NCBI GenBank assembly: GCA_000497835.1
Contig: KI547164.1
Location: 549,593-612,158, forward strand
DNA length: 62,566 nucleotides
Source: a gamma proteobacterium L18
GTDB lineage: Bacteria; Pseudomonadota; Gammaproteobacteria; Pseudomonadales; Pseudomonadaceae
Reading direction: 5' to 3'
Made by a program: the position numbers and the translations under genes. Below the pieces are notes generated by a model. It was given only the letters and a program-made list of their open reading frames with translations, was not told where the DNA came from and did not search any database. Below, in pieces: positions 52,898 through 62,378 of this stretch (positions are counted from its first letter, which is position 1; each line of letters begins with the position of its first letter).

Positions 52898-54043
52898 GTG
52901 CAGATTCAGGGTCATTACGAGCTTCAGTTCGAGGCGGTGCGCGAGGCCTTCGCCGCCTTGTTCGACGATCCCCAGGAGCGTGGCGCCGCGCTGTGCATCC
53001 AGGTAGGTGGCAACACGGTCGTCGACCTGTGGGCCGGCACTGCCGACAAGGACGGCCAGCAGGCCTGGCACAGCGATACCATCGCCAACCTGTTCTCCTG
53101 CACCAAGACCTTCACGGCGGTCACCGCCTTGCAACTGGTGGGCGAGGGCAAGCTCGACCTGGACGTGCCGGTCGCTCGCTACTGGCCTGAATTCGCCGCT
53201 GCCGGCAAGGACAGCATCACCCTGCGCCAACTGCTGTGCCACCAGGCCGGCCTGCCGGCGCTGCGCGAGGTATTGCCCGCCGAAGCCCTGTACGACTGGC
53301 AGGTCATGGTCGATGCCCTGGCCGCCGAGGCGCCCTGGTGGACGCCGGGCACCGGTCACGGTTACGCGGCCATTACCTACGGCTGGCTGATCGGCGAACT
53401 GCTGCGTCGTGCCGACGGCCGTGGCCCAGGCGAATCCATCGTCGCCCGCGTGGCCAAACCCTTGGGCCTGGACTTCCATGTCGGCCTGGCCGATGAAGAG
53501 TTTTATCGCGTGGCCCATATCGCCCGTGGCAAGGGCAACATGGGCGACGAAGCGGCCCAGCGCCTGCTGCAAGTGACCATGCGCGAACCCTCTGCCATGA
53601 GCACCCGCGCCTTCACCAACCCGCCCTCGGTGCTCACCAGCACCAACAAGCCGGAATGGCGTCGCATGCAGCAGCCGGCGGCCAACGGCCATGGCAACGC
53701 GCGCAGCCTGGCGGGCTTCTACGCCGGCTTGCTGGACGGCAGCCTGCTGGAGTCGGAACTGCTCAACGAACTGACCCGCGAACACAGCGTCGGCCAGGAC
53801 AAGACCCTGCTGACCGCCACCCGTTTCGGCCTGGGGTGCATGCTGGATCAGCCGCATGTGGCCAATGCCACATTCGGCCTGGGTAGCCGTGCTTTTGGCC
53901 ATCCGGGCGCCGGTGGTTCGGTCGGTTTCGCCGATCCCGAGCACGATGTGGCCTTCGGTTTTGTCACCAACACCCTGGGCCCTTACGTATTGATGGACCC
54001 GCGTGCACAAAAGCTGGTGCGAGTGCTTGCCACTTGTCTATAA
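52898..54043 (+). CDS. serine hydrolase, beta-lactamase/EstB-like esterase
   Basis: A 381-residue class C beta-lactamase-fold enzyme. The catalytic S-x-x-K is SCTKTFTAV (about residues 67-72), Tyr of the second motif in GHGYAAITYGWL, and the third motif HPGAGGS. EstB-type esterases of this family hydrolyse short-chain esters and rarely beta-lactams. No signal peptide. Start at GTG 52898 is chosen because an AGGGAG site lies seven bases upstream and the family begins near this point (QIQGHYELQF); the upstream extension crosses a REP. Plasmid-free context; likely cytosolic. Confidence 0.88.
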   Translation: MQIQGHYELQFEAVREAFAALFDDPQERGAALCIQVGGNTVVDLWAGTADKDGQQAWHSDTIANLFSCTKTFTAVTALQLVGEGKLDLDVPVARYWPEFAAAGKDSITLRQLLCHQAGLPALREVLPAEALYDWQVMVDALAAEAPWWTPGTGHGYAAITYGWLIGELLRRADGRGPGESIVARVAKPLGLDFHVGLADEEFYRVAHIARGKGNMGDEAAQRLLQVTMREPSAMSTRAFTNPPSVLTSTNKPEWRRMQQPAANGHGNARSLAGFYAGLLDGSLLESELLNELTREHSVGQDKTLLTATRFGLGCMLDQPHVANATFGLGSRAFGHPGAGGSVGFADPEHDVAFGFVTNTLGPYVLMDPRAQKLVRVLATCL

Positions 54044-54159
54044 ACTGCGCGGATCGACCGGCGGCACGCTGAATCGAACCGATTCAACTACTATTCAATC
54101 AACGGTTTAAACGGGTTTTCTAACCCGATTTGTATCAACCTCATCCTTGTGGAAAGCTT

Positions 54160-55158
54160 ATGTACACCAATAAATCCATTGCGTTTGCCCTGTGCCTGGC
54201 TGTTACCGGCTGCGCCCAGACTCCACAAAATAACTCGGCTGACAACGGCGGCGCCCACTGGTGGTCGTTCGGCAGTTCCGACAAGGCGGTAGACAAGGAT
54301 GTGGCAGGCGCAATCACCGACAAGGTGAACAAGGATGAGGCCAAGCCGGCCGTTGCTCCAGTAGCCGCCGCTGCCCCGGCTGCCACTGAAAAGAAATGGT
54401 ACTGGCCGTTCGGCGGTTCCAGCGACAGCGCCGCCAAACCTGCAGCGCCTGCCGTGGCCGCCGTGCCGAAAATCGACGCCAAGATGACCCAGGCCTGGCT
54501 GGACAGCTATGAGCCGAAAGTGCGTGAAGCGGTCAAGGGCTCCAACTTCCAGGTCGAGCGTCGCCAGGACGTGCTGGTGGTGGTCGCGCCGGTAGACGGC
54601 AGCTTCAACCCCAAGCGCCCCGAGCTGCTGCTGCCCATTACCCTGAGCCCGATCACCAGCATTGCCAAGGCCGTCGAGACTGACCCCAAGACCGCCGTAC
54701 TGATCCTGGGCCACGCCGATGCCACCGGCGCTGCCGATGTGCAAAAAATCAGCTTGCAGCGCGCCCAGTCGGTCAGCGCCATCTTCCGCCTCAGCGGCCT
54801 GAAGGGCCAGCGCCTGGCTGCACGCGGCATGGGTTCGCTGATGCCTCGCGCCGCCAACGACAGCGTCCAGGGCCGTGCCCTGAACCGTCGTATCGAAATC
54901 GTGCTGACCCCGCAGGAAACCATGGTTGCCCTGGTGGCCAAGTACAGCGCGCCGACCCCGCCAGTGGCCGAGATGGTTGCCGTGCAGGACGTCAAGCCAA
55001 CGCCGGCCGCCGCACCGGCTGGCAAGAAAGCCGCTGCCAAGAAAACCGCCGCGAAAAAAGCGCCGGCCAAGCCAGCCGCCAAGAAAAAAGTGACCCCAGC
55101 CAAGGCGGCAGCGCCGGCCAAGAAAAAGGCTGATGCCGTCGCGCAAACCCAGAACTGA
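54160..55158 (+). CDS. OmpA-family lipoprotein with AlgP-like Lys/Ala tail
   Basis: A 332-residue protein: lipobox VTGC (Cys about 18), a low-complexity Ala/Lys region, an OmpA-like domain (about 125-265; ILGHADATGAADVQKISLQR, NRRIEIVLTP), then a C-terminal tail of ~45 residues rich in Lys-Ala-Pro repeats (AAKKTAAKKAPAKPAAKKK) like AlgP or histone H1. The tail has a strong positive charge and could bind peptidoglycan teichoic-type anions, LPS or nucleic acid. It precedes pdxH by 18 bp. Confidence 0.88.
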   Translation: MYTNKSIAFALCLAVTGCAQTPQNNSADNGGAHWWSFGSSDKAVDKDVAGAITDKVNKDEAKPAVAPVAAAAPAATEKKWYWPFGGSSDSAAKPAAPAVAAVPKIDAKMTQAWLDSYEPKVREAVKGSNFQVERRQDVLVVVAPVDGSFNPKRPELLLPITLSPITSIAKAVETDPKTAVLILGHADATGAADVQKISLQRAQSVSAIFRLSGLKGQRLAARGMGSLMPRAANDSVQGRALNRRIEIVLTPQETMVALVAKYSAPTPPVAEMVAVQDVKPTPAAAPAGKKAAAKKTAAKKAPAKPAAKKKVTPAKAAAPAKKKADAVAQTQN

Positions 55159-55176
55159 TCGTCAAGGAAGCGCGCA

Positions 55177-55824
55177 ATGACCCAGGCTTTGGCCGATATG
55201 CGCCGTGACTACACCCGTGACGGCTTGACCGAGGCGAATGCCCCGGCCGAGCCGTTCGAGTTGTTCACGCGCTGGTTCGAAGAAGCGTTGAAGACCGAGC
55301 AGGCGCCGGTGGAGGCCAACGCGATGACGCTGGCCACCGTCGACGCCGAGGGGCGGCCACACTGCCGTGTGCTGCTGCTCAAGGCCCTGGATACTCAGGG
55401 CTTCACCTTTTTCACCAACTATGAAAGCGCCAAGGGGCGGCAGATGGATGCCAACCCGTTTGCGGCCATGACGTTTTTCTGGCCAACCCTTGAGCGCCAG
55501 GTGCGCATCGAAGGGCGGGTCAGCAAAGTCAGCCATGCCGAGTCGGACGCCTACTTCCAGGTGCGCCCGCTGGGCAGCCGCCTGGGGGCCTGGGCTTCGC
55601 CGCAAAGCCGGGTGATCGCCGATCGCGCCGAACTCGAGGGCCTGCTCAAGGCCACCGAGCAGCGTTTCAGCGACACCCAACCCGACTGTCCTGAGCATTG
55701 GGGCGGTTACCGGCTGGTACCCGAGCGCATCGAGTTCTGGCAAGGGCGGTCCAGCCGTCTGCACGATCGCCTCAACTATCGTCGGTCTGATCAGGCCTGG
55801 CTGCGCGAACGCCTGGCCCCCTGA
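55177..55824 (+). CDS. pdxH: pyridoxamine 5'-phosphate oxidase
   Basis: A 215-residue FMN enzyme making pyridoxal phosphate. Seen: [24 protein letters not shown], the FMN region [38 protein letters not shown] and the C-terminal [15 protein letters not shown]. Length fits the family. The gene follows the OmpA lipoprotein on the same strand, probably co-transcribed, which is the usual Pseudomonas order. Confidence 0.97.
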   Translation: MTQALADMRRDYTRDGLTEANAPAEPFELFTRWFEEALKTEQAPVEANAMTLATVDAEGRPHCRVLLLKALDTQGFTFFTNYESAKGRQMDANPFAAMTFFWPTLERQVRIEGRVSKVSHAESDAYFQVRPLGSRLGAWASPQSRVIADRAELEGLLKATEQRFSDTQPDCPEHWGGYRLVPERIEFWQGRSSRLHDRLNYRRSDQAWLRERLAP

Positions 55825-56029
55825 TCATCGCGTTCGACCTTTTGCTCTCCTCTGTTGTCCAGACGATATGGCATAGTTGCGCTTAAGTGACTATGTCCTG
55901 CCGTCGCTCGTTCAAAGCCCGTAAAGCGGCTGTACTCGAGCTGAATGGACACAAATTATCGAAGCTGGCGTCGTGACAGCCCGCGATCGTCAGCGTTTAA
56001 TGGGCACATACGCCCCTCGGAGAAATTTC

Positions 56030-56494
56030 ATGCGTAAATCTGCACTGCTTCTTGCCTGCTTCACGACTACGTCCCTGTTCCTGGGCGGCTGTGTCTCCAA
56101 CCTGACGGGCGATACCTATTCGCGTGATGAAGCTCGCCGTGTGCAGACCGTGCGTATGGGTACCATCGAGTCCCTGCGCCCGGTCAAGCTCGAAGGCACC
56201 AAGACCCCAATCGGCGCTGGCGCCGGTGCCGTGGTCGGCGGCGTGGCCGGTAGCGCCATCGGTGGTGGTCGCGGCAGCATCATCACCGCCGTGATCGGCG
56301 CCGTGGCCGGTGGCCTGGTAGGTTCGGCCGCTGAAGAAGGCATGACCCGCGCCCAGGGCGTGGAGATTACCGTGCGCGAAGACGACGGCAGCATGCGCGC
56401 CTACGTCCAGCAGGTTCAGGAAAACGAAATCTTCCGTGTGGGCGAACGTGTTCGCATCATGACGGTAGATGGCACCAGCCGCGTTTCGCACTGA
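56030..56494 (+). CDS. SlyB/PcP-type glycine-zipper outer membrane lipoprotein
   Basis: A 154-residue lipoprotein: lipobox LGGC (Cys about 21), then VQTVRMGTIESLRPVKLEG, a double glycine-zipper (GAGAGAVVGGVAGSAIGGG, GAVAGGLVGSAAEEG) and a beta-rich C-terminus (VREDDGSMRAYVQQVQE). This is the SlyB/PcP 2TM glycine-zipper family, which guards outer-membrane integrity. Start at 56030 is chosen for the signal peptide. A strong terminator follows. Confidence 0.93.
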   Translation: MRKSALLLACFTTTSLFLGGCVSNLTGDTYSRDEARRVQTVRMGTIESLRPVKLEGTKTPIGAGAGAVVGGVAGSAIGGGRGSIITAVIGAVAGGLVGSAAEEGMTRAQGVEITVREDDGSMRAYVQQVQENEIFRVGERVRIMTVDGTSRVSH

Positions 56495-56503
56495 TCCGTG
56501 CTG

Positions 56504-56537
56504 CAACAAAAAACCGGCCTCGGCCGGTTTTTTGTTG
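56504..56537. terminator. terminator after the glycine-zipper lipoprotein
   Basis: AACAAAAAACCGGCC-TC-GGCCGGTTTTTTGTT, symmetrical with A and T tracts; works for the plus-strand gene. Confidence 0.94.
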
Positions 56538-56557
56538 TCTGGGATTCGTGTCGCCTG

Positions 56558-56632
56558 TTTCCCGAGCTTCGCCCGGTCCCACATGGGTTTATGCAAACCT
56601 CCCCCCTGTGGGACCGGCGAAGCTCGGGAAAA
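56558..56632. repeat. REP pair, GTGGGACCGGG family, opposite orientation
   Basis: TTTCCCGAGCTTCGCCCGGTCCCACA (split at 56558-56583) then the inverse (56607-56632) with one base missing in GGACCGGCG. It lies 2 bp before the nhaA stop. Confidence 0.88.
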
Positions 56633-56634
56633 CC

Positions 56635-57810
56635 TCACCGCCGAACCCGACTGGCCCACGCAGTAACCGCATACCCCACGAACGCCGCCACGATCGACCC
56701 GGTCAAAATGCCCATGCGGTCCTCACCGGCAAACACACTTTGCCCCGGCACATAGGCCAGCGACCCCACGAACAGGCTCATGGTGAAGCCGATCCCGCAC
56801 AGTATCGACACCCCCAGCAGCTGCATCCAGCTGGCGCCCTGTGGCAGGCGCGCCAGGCCAACCTTGATGGCCAGCCAGGTCAGCCCGAACACACCCACGG
56901 TCTTGCCGATCAGCAGGCCACCGGCGATGCCCAGGGGCACGTGATGGGTGAAGCTGTCCAAGGTCACGCCGGCCAGCGGTACACCGGCATTGGCGAACGC
57001 AAACAGCGGCAGGATCGCGTAAGCCACCCACGGATGCAGGGCGTGCTCCAGGGTGCGTGACGGGGAGGCTTCGGCGTGGCGGGTACGCAAGGGGATGCAG
57101 AACGCCAGCGTGACGCCTGCCAGGGTGGCATGTACGCCACTCTTGAGTACGCACACCCACAGAATGGCCCCCACGATCAGGTAGGGCGCCAGGCGCACCA
57201 CGCCCAGGCGGTTCATGGCGATCAGTGCCACCAGGCAGGCAGCGGCCAGCATCAGCGCCAGGCTGGACAGGGCACCCGAGTAGAACAGCGCAATGACCAC
57301 GATGGCACCCAGGTCATCAATGATCGCCAGGGTCATCAGGAACAGCTTCAGCGACACGGGCACACGCTTGCCCAGCAGCGCCAGTACACCCAAGGCAAAG
57401 GCGATGTCGGTGGCCATGGGAATGGCCCAGCCGGCCAAAGCCGCCGTGTCGTCCTTGTTCAGCGCCCAGAAGATCAGCGCCGGCACGACCATCCCGCCGA
57501 TCGCCGCCGCGCCTGGCAGGGCCACCTGCGAGACGTTGGACAGCTGCCCCTCCAGCACCTCGCGTTTTACTTCAAGGCCAATGATCAGAAAGAACAGCGC
57601 CATCAGGCCATCGTTGATCCACAGCAGCAGCGGCTTGGCGATTTTCAGCGCGCCCACCTGGGCGACCACGGGCGTGTCGAGGAAGCTGTTGTACAGGCCG
57701 GACAGCGGCGAGTTGTTGATGATCAAGGCCAGCACGGCGGCGGCGATGAGCAGCAGTCCGCTGGCCGCTTCGAGCTGGAAAAATCGTGTCAGAGTATTAC
57801 GCAGAGGCAC
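56635..57810 (-). CDS. nhaA: Na+/H+ antiporter NhaA
   Basis: A 391-residue inner-membrane antiporter with 12 TM helices. The catalytic Asp pair is in [12 protein letters not shown]; other marks are [19 protein letters not shown] and [19 protein letters not shown] at 57810 ([11 protein letters not shown]) is chosen as start because a GGAG site lies upstream and the family begins there; the frame upstream carries no signal. Its promoter region is AT-rich, with repeats such as AACAAAAGTTATATTC. Confidence 0.94.
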   Translation of the reverse strand: MPLRNTLTRFFQLEAASGLLLIAAAVLALIINNSPLSGLYNSFLDTPVVAQVGALKIAKPLLLWINDGLMALFFLIIGLEVKREVLEGQLSNVSQVALPGAAAIGGMVVPALIFWALNKDDTAALAGWAIPMATDIAFALGVLALLGKRVPVSLKLFLMTLAIIDDLGAIVVIALFYSGALSSLALMLAAACLVALIAMNRLGVVRLAPYLIVGAILWVCVLKSGVHATLAGVTLAFCIPLRTRHAEASPSRTLEHALHPWVAYAILPLFAFANAGVPLAGVTLDSFTHHVPLGIAGGLLIGKTVGVFGLTWLAIKVGLARLPQGASWMQLLGVSILCGIGFTMSLFVGSLAYVPGQSVFAGEDRMGILTGSIVAAFVGYAVTAWASRVRR

Positions 57811-58119
57811 GGTCGCTCTCCATCCTGGTGTTCGAGGGGCACACCCTAACCCGTACTGGCGGTTGTTAAAACAAAAGTTATATTCGTTTTTGTTATAACG
57901 GAAAGTGCCGGTTTGGCAGGGGGCGGGACAGTAGCAGGACGTTGGAGGGAAGGGGATAGGACGTGTCTGATTCGGTTGTAGGGCTTTTCCCACTGAGGGG
58001 GATTGGTGGTGTCTGTATCGCGACTAAAGTCGGCTCCTACAGTCGGCTCCTACACCATCCGGGGTAGGAGCCGGCCTTGGCCGCGATGGCGTAGGTGCTG
58101 ACAACGCCAACGCTGCGGT
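57811..58119. promoter_or_regulatory. 309-bp spacer: nhaA promoter region and a REP-like element
   Basis: The first 90 bp, next to nhaA, are AT-rich (GTTATAACAAAAACG in nhaA orientation) and probably contain its promoter; no regulator site was assigned. The remainder carries the REP-like element at 58018-58088. No gene is seen. Confidence 0.5.
58018..58088. repeat. REP-like inverted repeat, GTAGGAGCCGGC family
   Basis: TCGCGACTAAAGTCGGCTCC... is followed by a tandem partial copy AGTCGGCTCCTAC and then the inverse GTAGGAGCCGGCCTTGGCCG. It resembles the element at 62379. Confidence 0.85.
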
Positions 58120-59733
58120 TTAAGCGTTCAGGCCCAGCATGCTGCGCGCCACGGCTTCGGCAATGCGGATGCCATCCACGCCCGCCGACAGAATGCCACC
58201 GGCGTAACCGGCCCCTTCACCGGCCGGGAACAGGCCCTTGAGGTTCAGGCTCTGGTACTCGGCGTTGCGGGTGATGCGCAGCGGCGACGAGGTGCGGGTT
58301 TCGATGCCGGTCAGGATCGCATCCGGACGTGCGAAGCCTCGGATCTGCTTGTCGAACGCCGGCAGTGCCTCGCGGATGGCTTCGATGGCGAAGTCAGGCA
58401 GCGACAGCGCCAGGTCACCCAGGGACACGCCGGGCTTGTAGGAAGGTTCAACATCGCCCAGTGCCGTCGACGGCGTGTTGGCGATGAAATCGCCGACCAG
58501 CTGTGCCGGTGCCTGGTAGTTGCTGCCGCCCAGCAGGTAGGCGGTGGACTCCAGCTTTTCCTGCAGCTCGATGCCGGCCAGCGGGCCGCCCGGGTAGTCG
58601 ACCTCAGGGGTGATGCCCACCACGATGCCCGAGTTGGCGTTGCGCTCGTTGCGCGAGTATTGGCTCATGCCGTTGGTGACCACGCGGCCTGGCTCAGAGG
58701 TCGCAGCTACCACGGTGCCGCCCGGGCACATGCAGAAGCTGTACACCGAGCGGCCGTTTTTGGCGTGGTGCACCAGCTTGTAGTCGGCGGCGCCCAGTTT
58801 CGGGTGGCCGGCGTATTTGCCCAGGCGCGCCTGGTCGATCAGTCCTTGCGGGTGCTCAATGCGGAAACCGATGGAGAACGGCTTGGCTTCCATGAACACG
58901 CCACGGGCGTGCAGCATGCGGAAGGTATCGCGGGCGCTGTGGCCCAGGGCCATGACCACATGGCGGGACATCAATTGCTCGCCGTTTTCCAGGACCACGC
59001 CTTGCAGCTGTTCGTTGTCGATCAGCAGGTCGGTGACCTTGTGCTCGAAACGGATCTCGCCGCCCAGGGCCTCGATCTCCTTGCGCATGGTTTCCACCAT
59101 GCCGGTGAGGCGGAAGGTACCGATATGCGGCTTGCTGACGTAGAGAATCTCTTCCGGCGCGCCGGATTTGACGAACTCGTGCAGCACCTTGCGGCCGTGG
59201 TGCAGCGGGTCCTTGATCTGGCTGTACAGCTTGCCGTCGGAGAAGGTACCGGCGCCGCCTTCACCAAATTGCACGTTGGACTCGGCGTTGAGCACGCTTT
59301 TGCGCCACAGGCCCCACGTGTCCTTGGTACGCTGGCGCACTTCCTTGCCGCGTTCCAGCACGATCGGCTTGAAGCCCATCTGCGCCAGCAGCAGGGCGGC
59401 GAAGATGCCGCATGGGCCAAAGCCCACCACCAGTGGGCGCTCGGTCAGGCCTTCAGGGGCGTGGCCAACCACTTTGTAGCTGACGTCCGGCGCGGGGCCG
59501 ACGTTGCGGTCTTCGGCGAAGCGCGCCAGCACGGCGGCTTCATCACGCACGCTCAGGTCGATGGTGTAGATGAATTGCAGCTCGCTGTTCTTTTTGCGCG
59601 CGTCGTAGCTGCGCTTGAACAGGGTAAAGTCCAGCAGATCGGCGTCGGCGATCCCCAGGCGCTGCACGATGGCCGGGCGCAGGGCCTCGTCGGCGTGGTC
59701 CAGGGGCAGTTTGAGTTCGGTGATTCGTAACAT
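58120..59733 (-). CDS. uncharacterised FAD-dependent oxidoreductase (COG2509-type)
   Basis: A 537-residue cytosolic flavoprotein. An N-terminal ~75-residue domain (MLRITELKLPLDHADEALRP) precedes a Rossmann FAD domain with VVGFGPCGIFAALLLAQMGF and the family's FGEGGAGTFSDGKLYSQIKD. Other marks are CMCPGGTVVAATSE and, near the end, GLFPAGEGAGYAGGILSAGVDGI. Such proteins are widespread and their substrate is unknown. Start at 59733 chosen at MLRITEL; an extension of 16 residues looks spurious. Confidence 0.9.
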   Translation of the reverse strand: MLRITELKLPLDHADEALRPAIVQRLGIADADLLDFTLFKRSYDARKKNSELQFIYTIDLSVRDEAAVLARFAEDRNVGPAPDVSYKVVGHAPEGLTERPLVVGFGPCGIFAALLLAQMGFKPIVLERGKEVRQRTKDTWGLWRKSVLNAESNVQFGEGGAGTFSDGKLYSQIKDPLHHGRKVLHEFVKSGAPEEILYVSKPHIGTFRLTGMVETMRKEIEALGGEIRFEHKVTDLLIDNEQLQGVVLENGEQLMSRHVVMALGHSARDTFRMLHARGVFMEAKPFSIGFRIEHPQGLIDQARLGKYAGHPKLGAADYKLVHHAKNGRSVYSFCMCPGGTVVAATSEPGRVVTNGMSQYSRNERNANSGIVVGITPEVDYPGGPLAGIELQEKLESTAYLLGGSNYQAPAQLVGDFIANTPSTALGDVEPSYKPGVSLGDLALSLPDFAIEAIREALPAFDKQIRGFARPDAILTGIETRTSSPLRITRNAEYQSLNLKGLFPAGEGAGYAGGILSAGVDGIRIAEAVARSMLGLNA

Positions 59734-59847
59734 GACAGGGTCCAATATCCGGGCCACAGGGTTGACCCGGCAGCTTTGCACTAACCGGCCATTATAAGCG
59801 CTTGCGAGGGGTTGCCGTCAGGTTTTAACCGCCTGACGGCACAACAT

Positions 59848-60525
59848 TCAGTCGTTGCGGGCGCCACCGAAGTAGGCGCAGCCCCGGTAAGGCTGGTCAT
59901 TGACGCGCAATTCGGCGGTCATCTGCTGCACGCTGCCGGTGGTCGGGTCTACGCAGCGCTGTGGTGCCACCCACAGTTCCACATGCAGGCCGTTGGCCTC
60001 GGTGCTCAGGCTCAGGCGGCCGTCGGGCAGGGTTTCCTCGACGAAGGGCACCGCCAGCGGTGGCTGGTCAACGCGGCTCAGTTCCAGGCCCTTGCCGCTG
60101 GCGCGCAGCTCCCATTTGCTCGGGTCGGTGCCCGCTGCACGCAGGGTCAGCAGTTTGAAGTTGGGGTCGTTGCAGGAGGCGGTGGAGCGCTCCAGGCGAT
60201 AAAACTGGTGCAGGTCGATGGTGCCGTCCATGCCCTTGGACTTGCTGGCCTCGAAACGCCCGCGCACATCGGCGTACACCTGGCCGGATTTGCCGACGAT
60301 GCCTGCGGCCTCCTGCAACACGCCGGTCTGGCCGACGTCGGTGACGGCGTAGTGGCGTTGCTCCCCGCAGGGCTGGAACAGCAGCCGCCCGTTGTCACCC
60401 ATCAGTACGCCCTGCATGCGGGTCATGCCGGCAGTGGACGGTTGGCTGGGGGCGGAGGCGAACAGTTGGCAGCCGGCGAATAGCGGCAACAGGGCAAAGC
60501 ACAGCAGAGAACGGGCAACGCGCAT
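59848..60525 (-). CDS. putative lipoprotein, COG3650-like
   Basis: A 225-residue lipoprotein with lipobox FAGC (Cys about 19). Two related beta-rich halves follow: GVLMGDNGRLLFQPCGEQRH, then a C-terminal part LHVELWVAPQRCVDPTTGSV with RVNDQPYRGCAYFGG. Four Cys, including CGEQ and the final RGC, suggest disulfides. It resembles Pseudomonas proteins of COG3650 (predicted membrane/heat-shock HslJ-like); the exact role is unknown. Start at 60525; the upstream frame passes through a REP. Confidence 0.8.
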   Translation of the reverse strand: MRVARSLLCFALLPLFAGCQLFASAPSQPSTAGMTRMQGVLMGDNGRLLFQPCGEQRHYAVTDVGQTGVLQEAAGIVGKSGQVYADVRGRFEASKSKGMDGTIDLHQFYRLERSTASCNDPNFKLLTLRAAGTDPSKWELRASGKGLELSRVDQPPLAVPFVEETLPDGRLSLSTEANGLHVELWVAPQRCVDPTTGSVQQMTAELRVNDQPYRGCAYFGGARND

Positions 60526-60591
60526 CGGGGGCCTCCTGGTAAGTGGAGGCCACCGTAGCACAGCAGAAGTGAAAATTGTGCGCATGCGCTT

Positions 60592-60679
60592 TGTGGGACC
60601 GGGCGAAGCTCGGGAACGGGCAGACGCGTTCCCAAGGCAGTTCGCGGTGTGGCTTTCCCGAGCTTCGCCCGGTCCCACA
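60592..60679. repeat. REP inverted repeat, GTGGGACCGGG family
   Basis: TGTGGGACCGGGCGAAGCTC from 60592 and inverse to 60679. It lies between the COG3650-like lipoprotein and the SDR gene, upstream of one and downstream of the other. Confidence 0.9.
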
Positions 60680-60696
60680 GCGTGGGTGACGAGGCT

Positions 60697-61296
60697 TTAG
60701 CCGACGATGAACACCTGGCCGGTCTGCAGGCCCTCCACGCTTTTCGCGTAGGCCAACGCCACCTCGGCCGCCGGCACCGGCTTGTAACCACGGAAATACG
60801 GCGCGTAGCTGCCCATGGCTTCCTCCAGCACCGTGGGGCTTACGGCATTCACCCGCAGGCCGCGTGGCAACTCGATGGCCGCCGCCTTGACGAAGGCATC
60901 CAGCGCCCCGTTGACCATCGCCGCCGACGCGCCGGTGCGGATCGGGTCGCGATTGAGAATGCCCGAGGTCAGGGTGAACGACGCGCCATCGTTGGCAAAC
61001 TCCCGGCCGATCAGCAGCAGGTTGACCTGGCCCATCAACTTGTTCTGCAGGCCGAGGGTGAAATCATCGCTCGTCATTTCACCCAAGGCCTTGAAGGTGA
61101 CACTGCCCACGGCGCTAACCAGGGCGTCAAAGCGCCCGGTCTGCTCGAACAGGCGGCGGATGGATGTCGGGTCGCTGATATCCACCTGTAATTCGCCGCT
61201 GTTGCGACCGATGTGGATCACCTCGTGGCGTTGGGCGAGTTCAGTGGCAACAGCAGAACCGACAGTGCCGCTGGCACCGATCAACAGAATCTTCAT
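60697..61296 (-). CDS. short-chain dehydrogenase/reductase
   Basis: A 199-residue NAD(P)-binding SDR, shorter than the usual 250. The glycine-rich motif is LLIGASGTVGSAVA. The NNAG/catalytic Ser region seems to be LVSAVGSVTF and FTLTSGILNR; the Tyr-x-x-x-Lys motif is not seen in its usual form (region GASAAMVNGALDAFVKAAAI), so the catalytic Tyr may be absent. Atypical SDRs of this size occur widely in Pseudomonas next to LysR genes. Divergent from the LysR gene, which probably controls it. Confidence 0.85.
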   Translation of the reverse strand: MKILLIGASGTVGSAVATELAQRHEVIHIGRNSGELQVDISDPTSIRRLFEQTGRFDALVSAVGSVTFKALGEMTSDDFTLGLQNKLMGQVNLLLIGREFANDGASFTLTSGILNRDPIRTGASAAMVNGALDAFVKAAAIELPRGLRVNAVSPTVLEEAMGSYAPYFRGYKPVPAAEVALAYAKSVEGLQTGQVFIVG

Positions 61297-61396
61297 GGCG
61301 GGTGTCCTTGAGTGGGTGTGTTGTCAGTGTAGGGAATTGCTTTTTTCTGATAATCCCTCTAATAGGCAACCTTTGGTTTTCATATGGAAACAATCC

Positions 61397-62281
61397 ATGA
61401 GCGAGCTGGATGACCTGGCGGCCTTCGCCGTGCTGATCGAGGCGGGCAGCTTCACCCGCGCCGCCCAGCACTTGGGCTGGAGCAAAGGGCAGTTGTCCAA
61501 GCGCATCAGCGGCCTGGAAAGCAGTCACGGTGTGCAGTTGCTGCACCGCAGCACGCGGCGCCTGAGCCTGACGGCGGCCGGTGCCGCCCTGCTGCCCGAA
61601 GCGCGGGCGCTGGTGGCGCAAATGGAGCGGGCGCACCAGGCCCTGGCGCTGCTCAAGGACGAACTGGCAGGGCCCGTGCGCCTGACCGTGCCGGTGTCAT
61701 TGGGCGAAACGTTCTTCGAGGGGCTGTTGCTGGAGTTCGCCCGTGACTATCCGCAGATCAGCTTGGAACTGGATCTGAGCAACGGCTACCGTGACCTGGC
61801 GCGCGAGGGCTTCGACTTGGCCATCCGCGAAACCGTGGCCAACGATGAGCGTCTGGTGGCGCGGCCGTTGCTGACCATGCAGGAAATCACCTGTGCCAGC
61901 CCTGTGTACCTGGCGCGGCATCCAGCGCCGGTCACGCCGCAGGATTTGAGCACCCACGCGTGCCTGCTCAATAGTCATTACCGGGGGCGTGAGGAATGGC
62001 GCTACCACCAGCATCACGAGCTGATTCGCGTGGCGGTGTCGGGGCCGTTTGCCAGCAATCACTACAGTTTGCTGAAGAAGGCGGTGCTGATCGGCGCCGG
62101 GGTGGCGCGGCTGCCGTCCTACATGCTGCACGCGGAACTGGGGGAAGGGCGGTTGGTGGCGTTGCTGGAGAGTTATCAGACAGCCAGCACGCCTTTATAC
62201 CTGGTGCATCCCTACCAAGGCGGATTGCCCCGCAGGGTCGAGGTATTGGCCCAGTACCTGACGGCGTGGGCCAACCGGTAG
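61397..62281 (+). CDS. LysR-family transcriptional regulator
   Basis: A 294-residue regulator: N-terminal helix-turn-helix (SFTRAAQHLGWSKGQLSKRI, about residues 18-40), then a linker helix and a periplasmic-binding-protein-like effector domain (from about 90, starting GPVRLTVPVSLGETFFEG). ATG at 61397. It is divergent from the SDR gene with a 100-bp shared spacer, the classic LysR arrangement; it likely controls that gene in response to an unknown ligand. The 3' end runs into a REP-like repeat. Confidence 0.93.
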   Translation: MSELDDLAAFAVLIEAGSFTRAAQHLGWSKGQLSKRISGLESSHGVQLLHRSTRRLSLTAAGAALLPEARALVAQMERAHQALALLKDELAGPVRLTVPVSLGETFFEGLLLEFARDYPQISLELDLSNGYRDLAREGFDLAIRETVANDERLVARPLLTMQEITCASPVYLARHPAPVTPQDLSTHACLLNSHYRGREEWRYHQHHELIRVAVSGPFASNHYSLLKKAVLIGAGVARLPSYMLHAELGEGRLVALLESYQTASTPLYLVHPYQGGLPRRVEVLAQYLTAWANR

Positions 62282-62365
62282 CAGCGGCCGTCAGGCCGCG
62301 TCGCAGGCGCTGCGGTGTTTACTGGTGCATCGCGTGAAGCGGACGCAGCCTTCGGCAGCTGCTAC
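62278..62365. repeat. REP-like inverted repeat (GTAGCAGCGGCC family)
   Basis: GTAGCAGCGGCCGTCAGGCC... from 62278 is answered by GCCTTCGGCAGCTGCTAC ending at 62365; complementarity is imperfect. It overlaps the LysR stop codon. Similar to 36375. Confidence 0.65.
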
Positions 62366-62378
62366 AGGCCGGCGTCGC

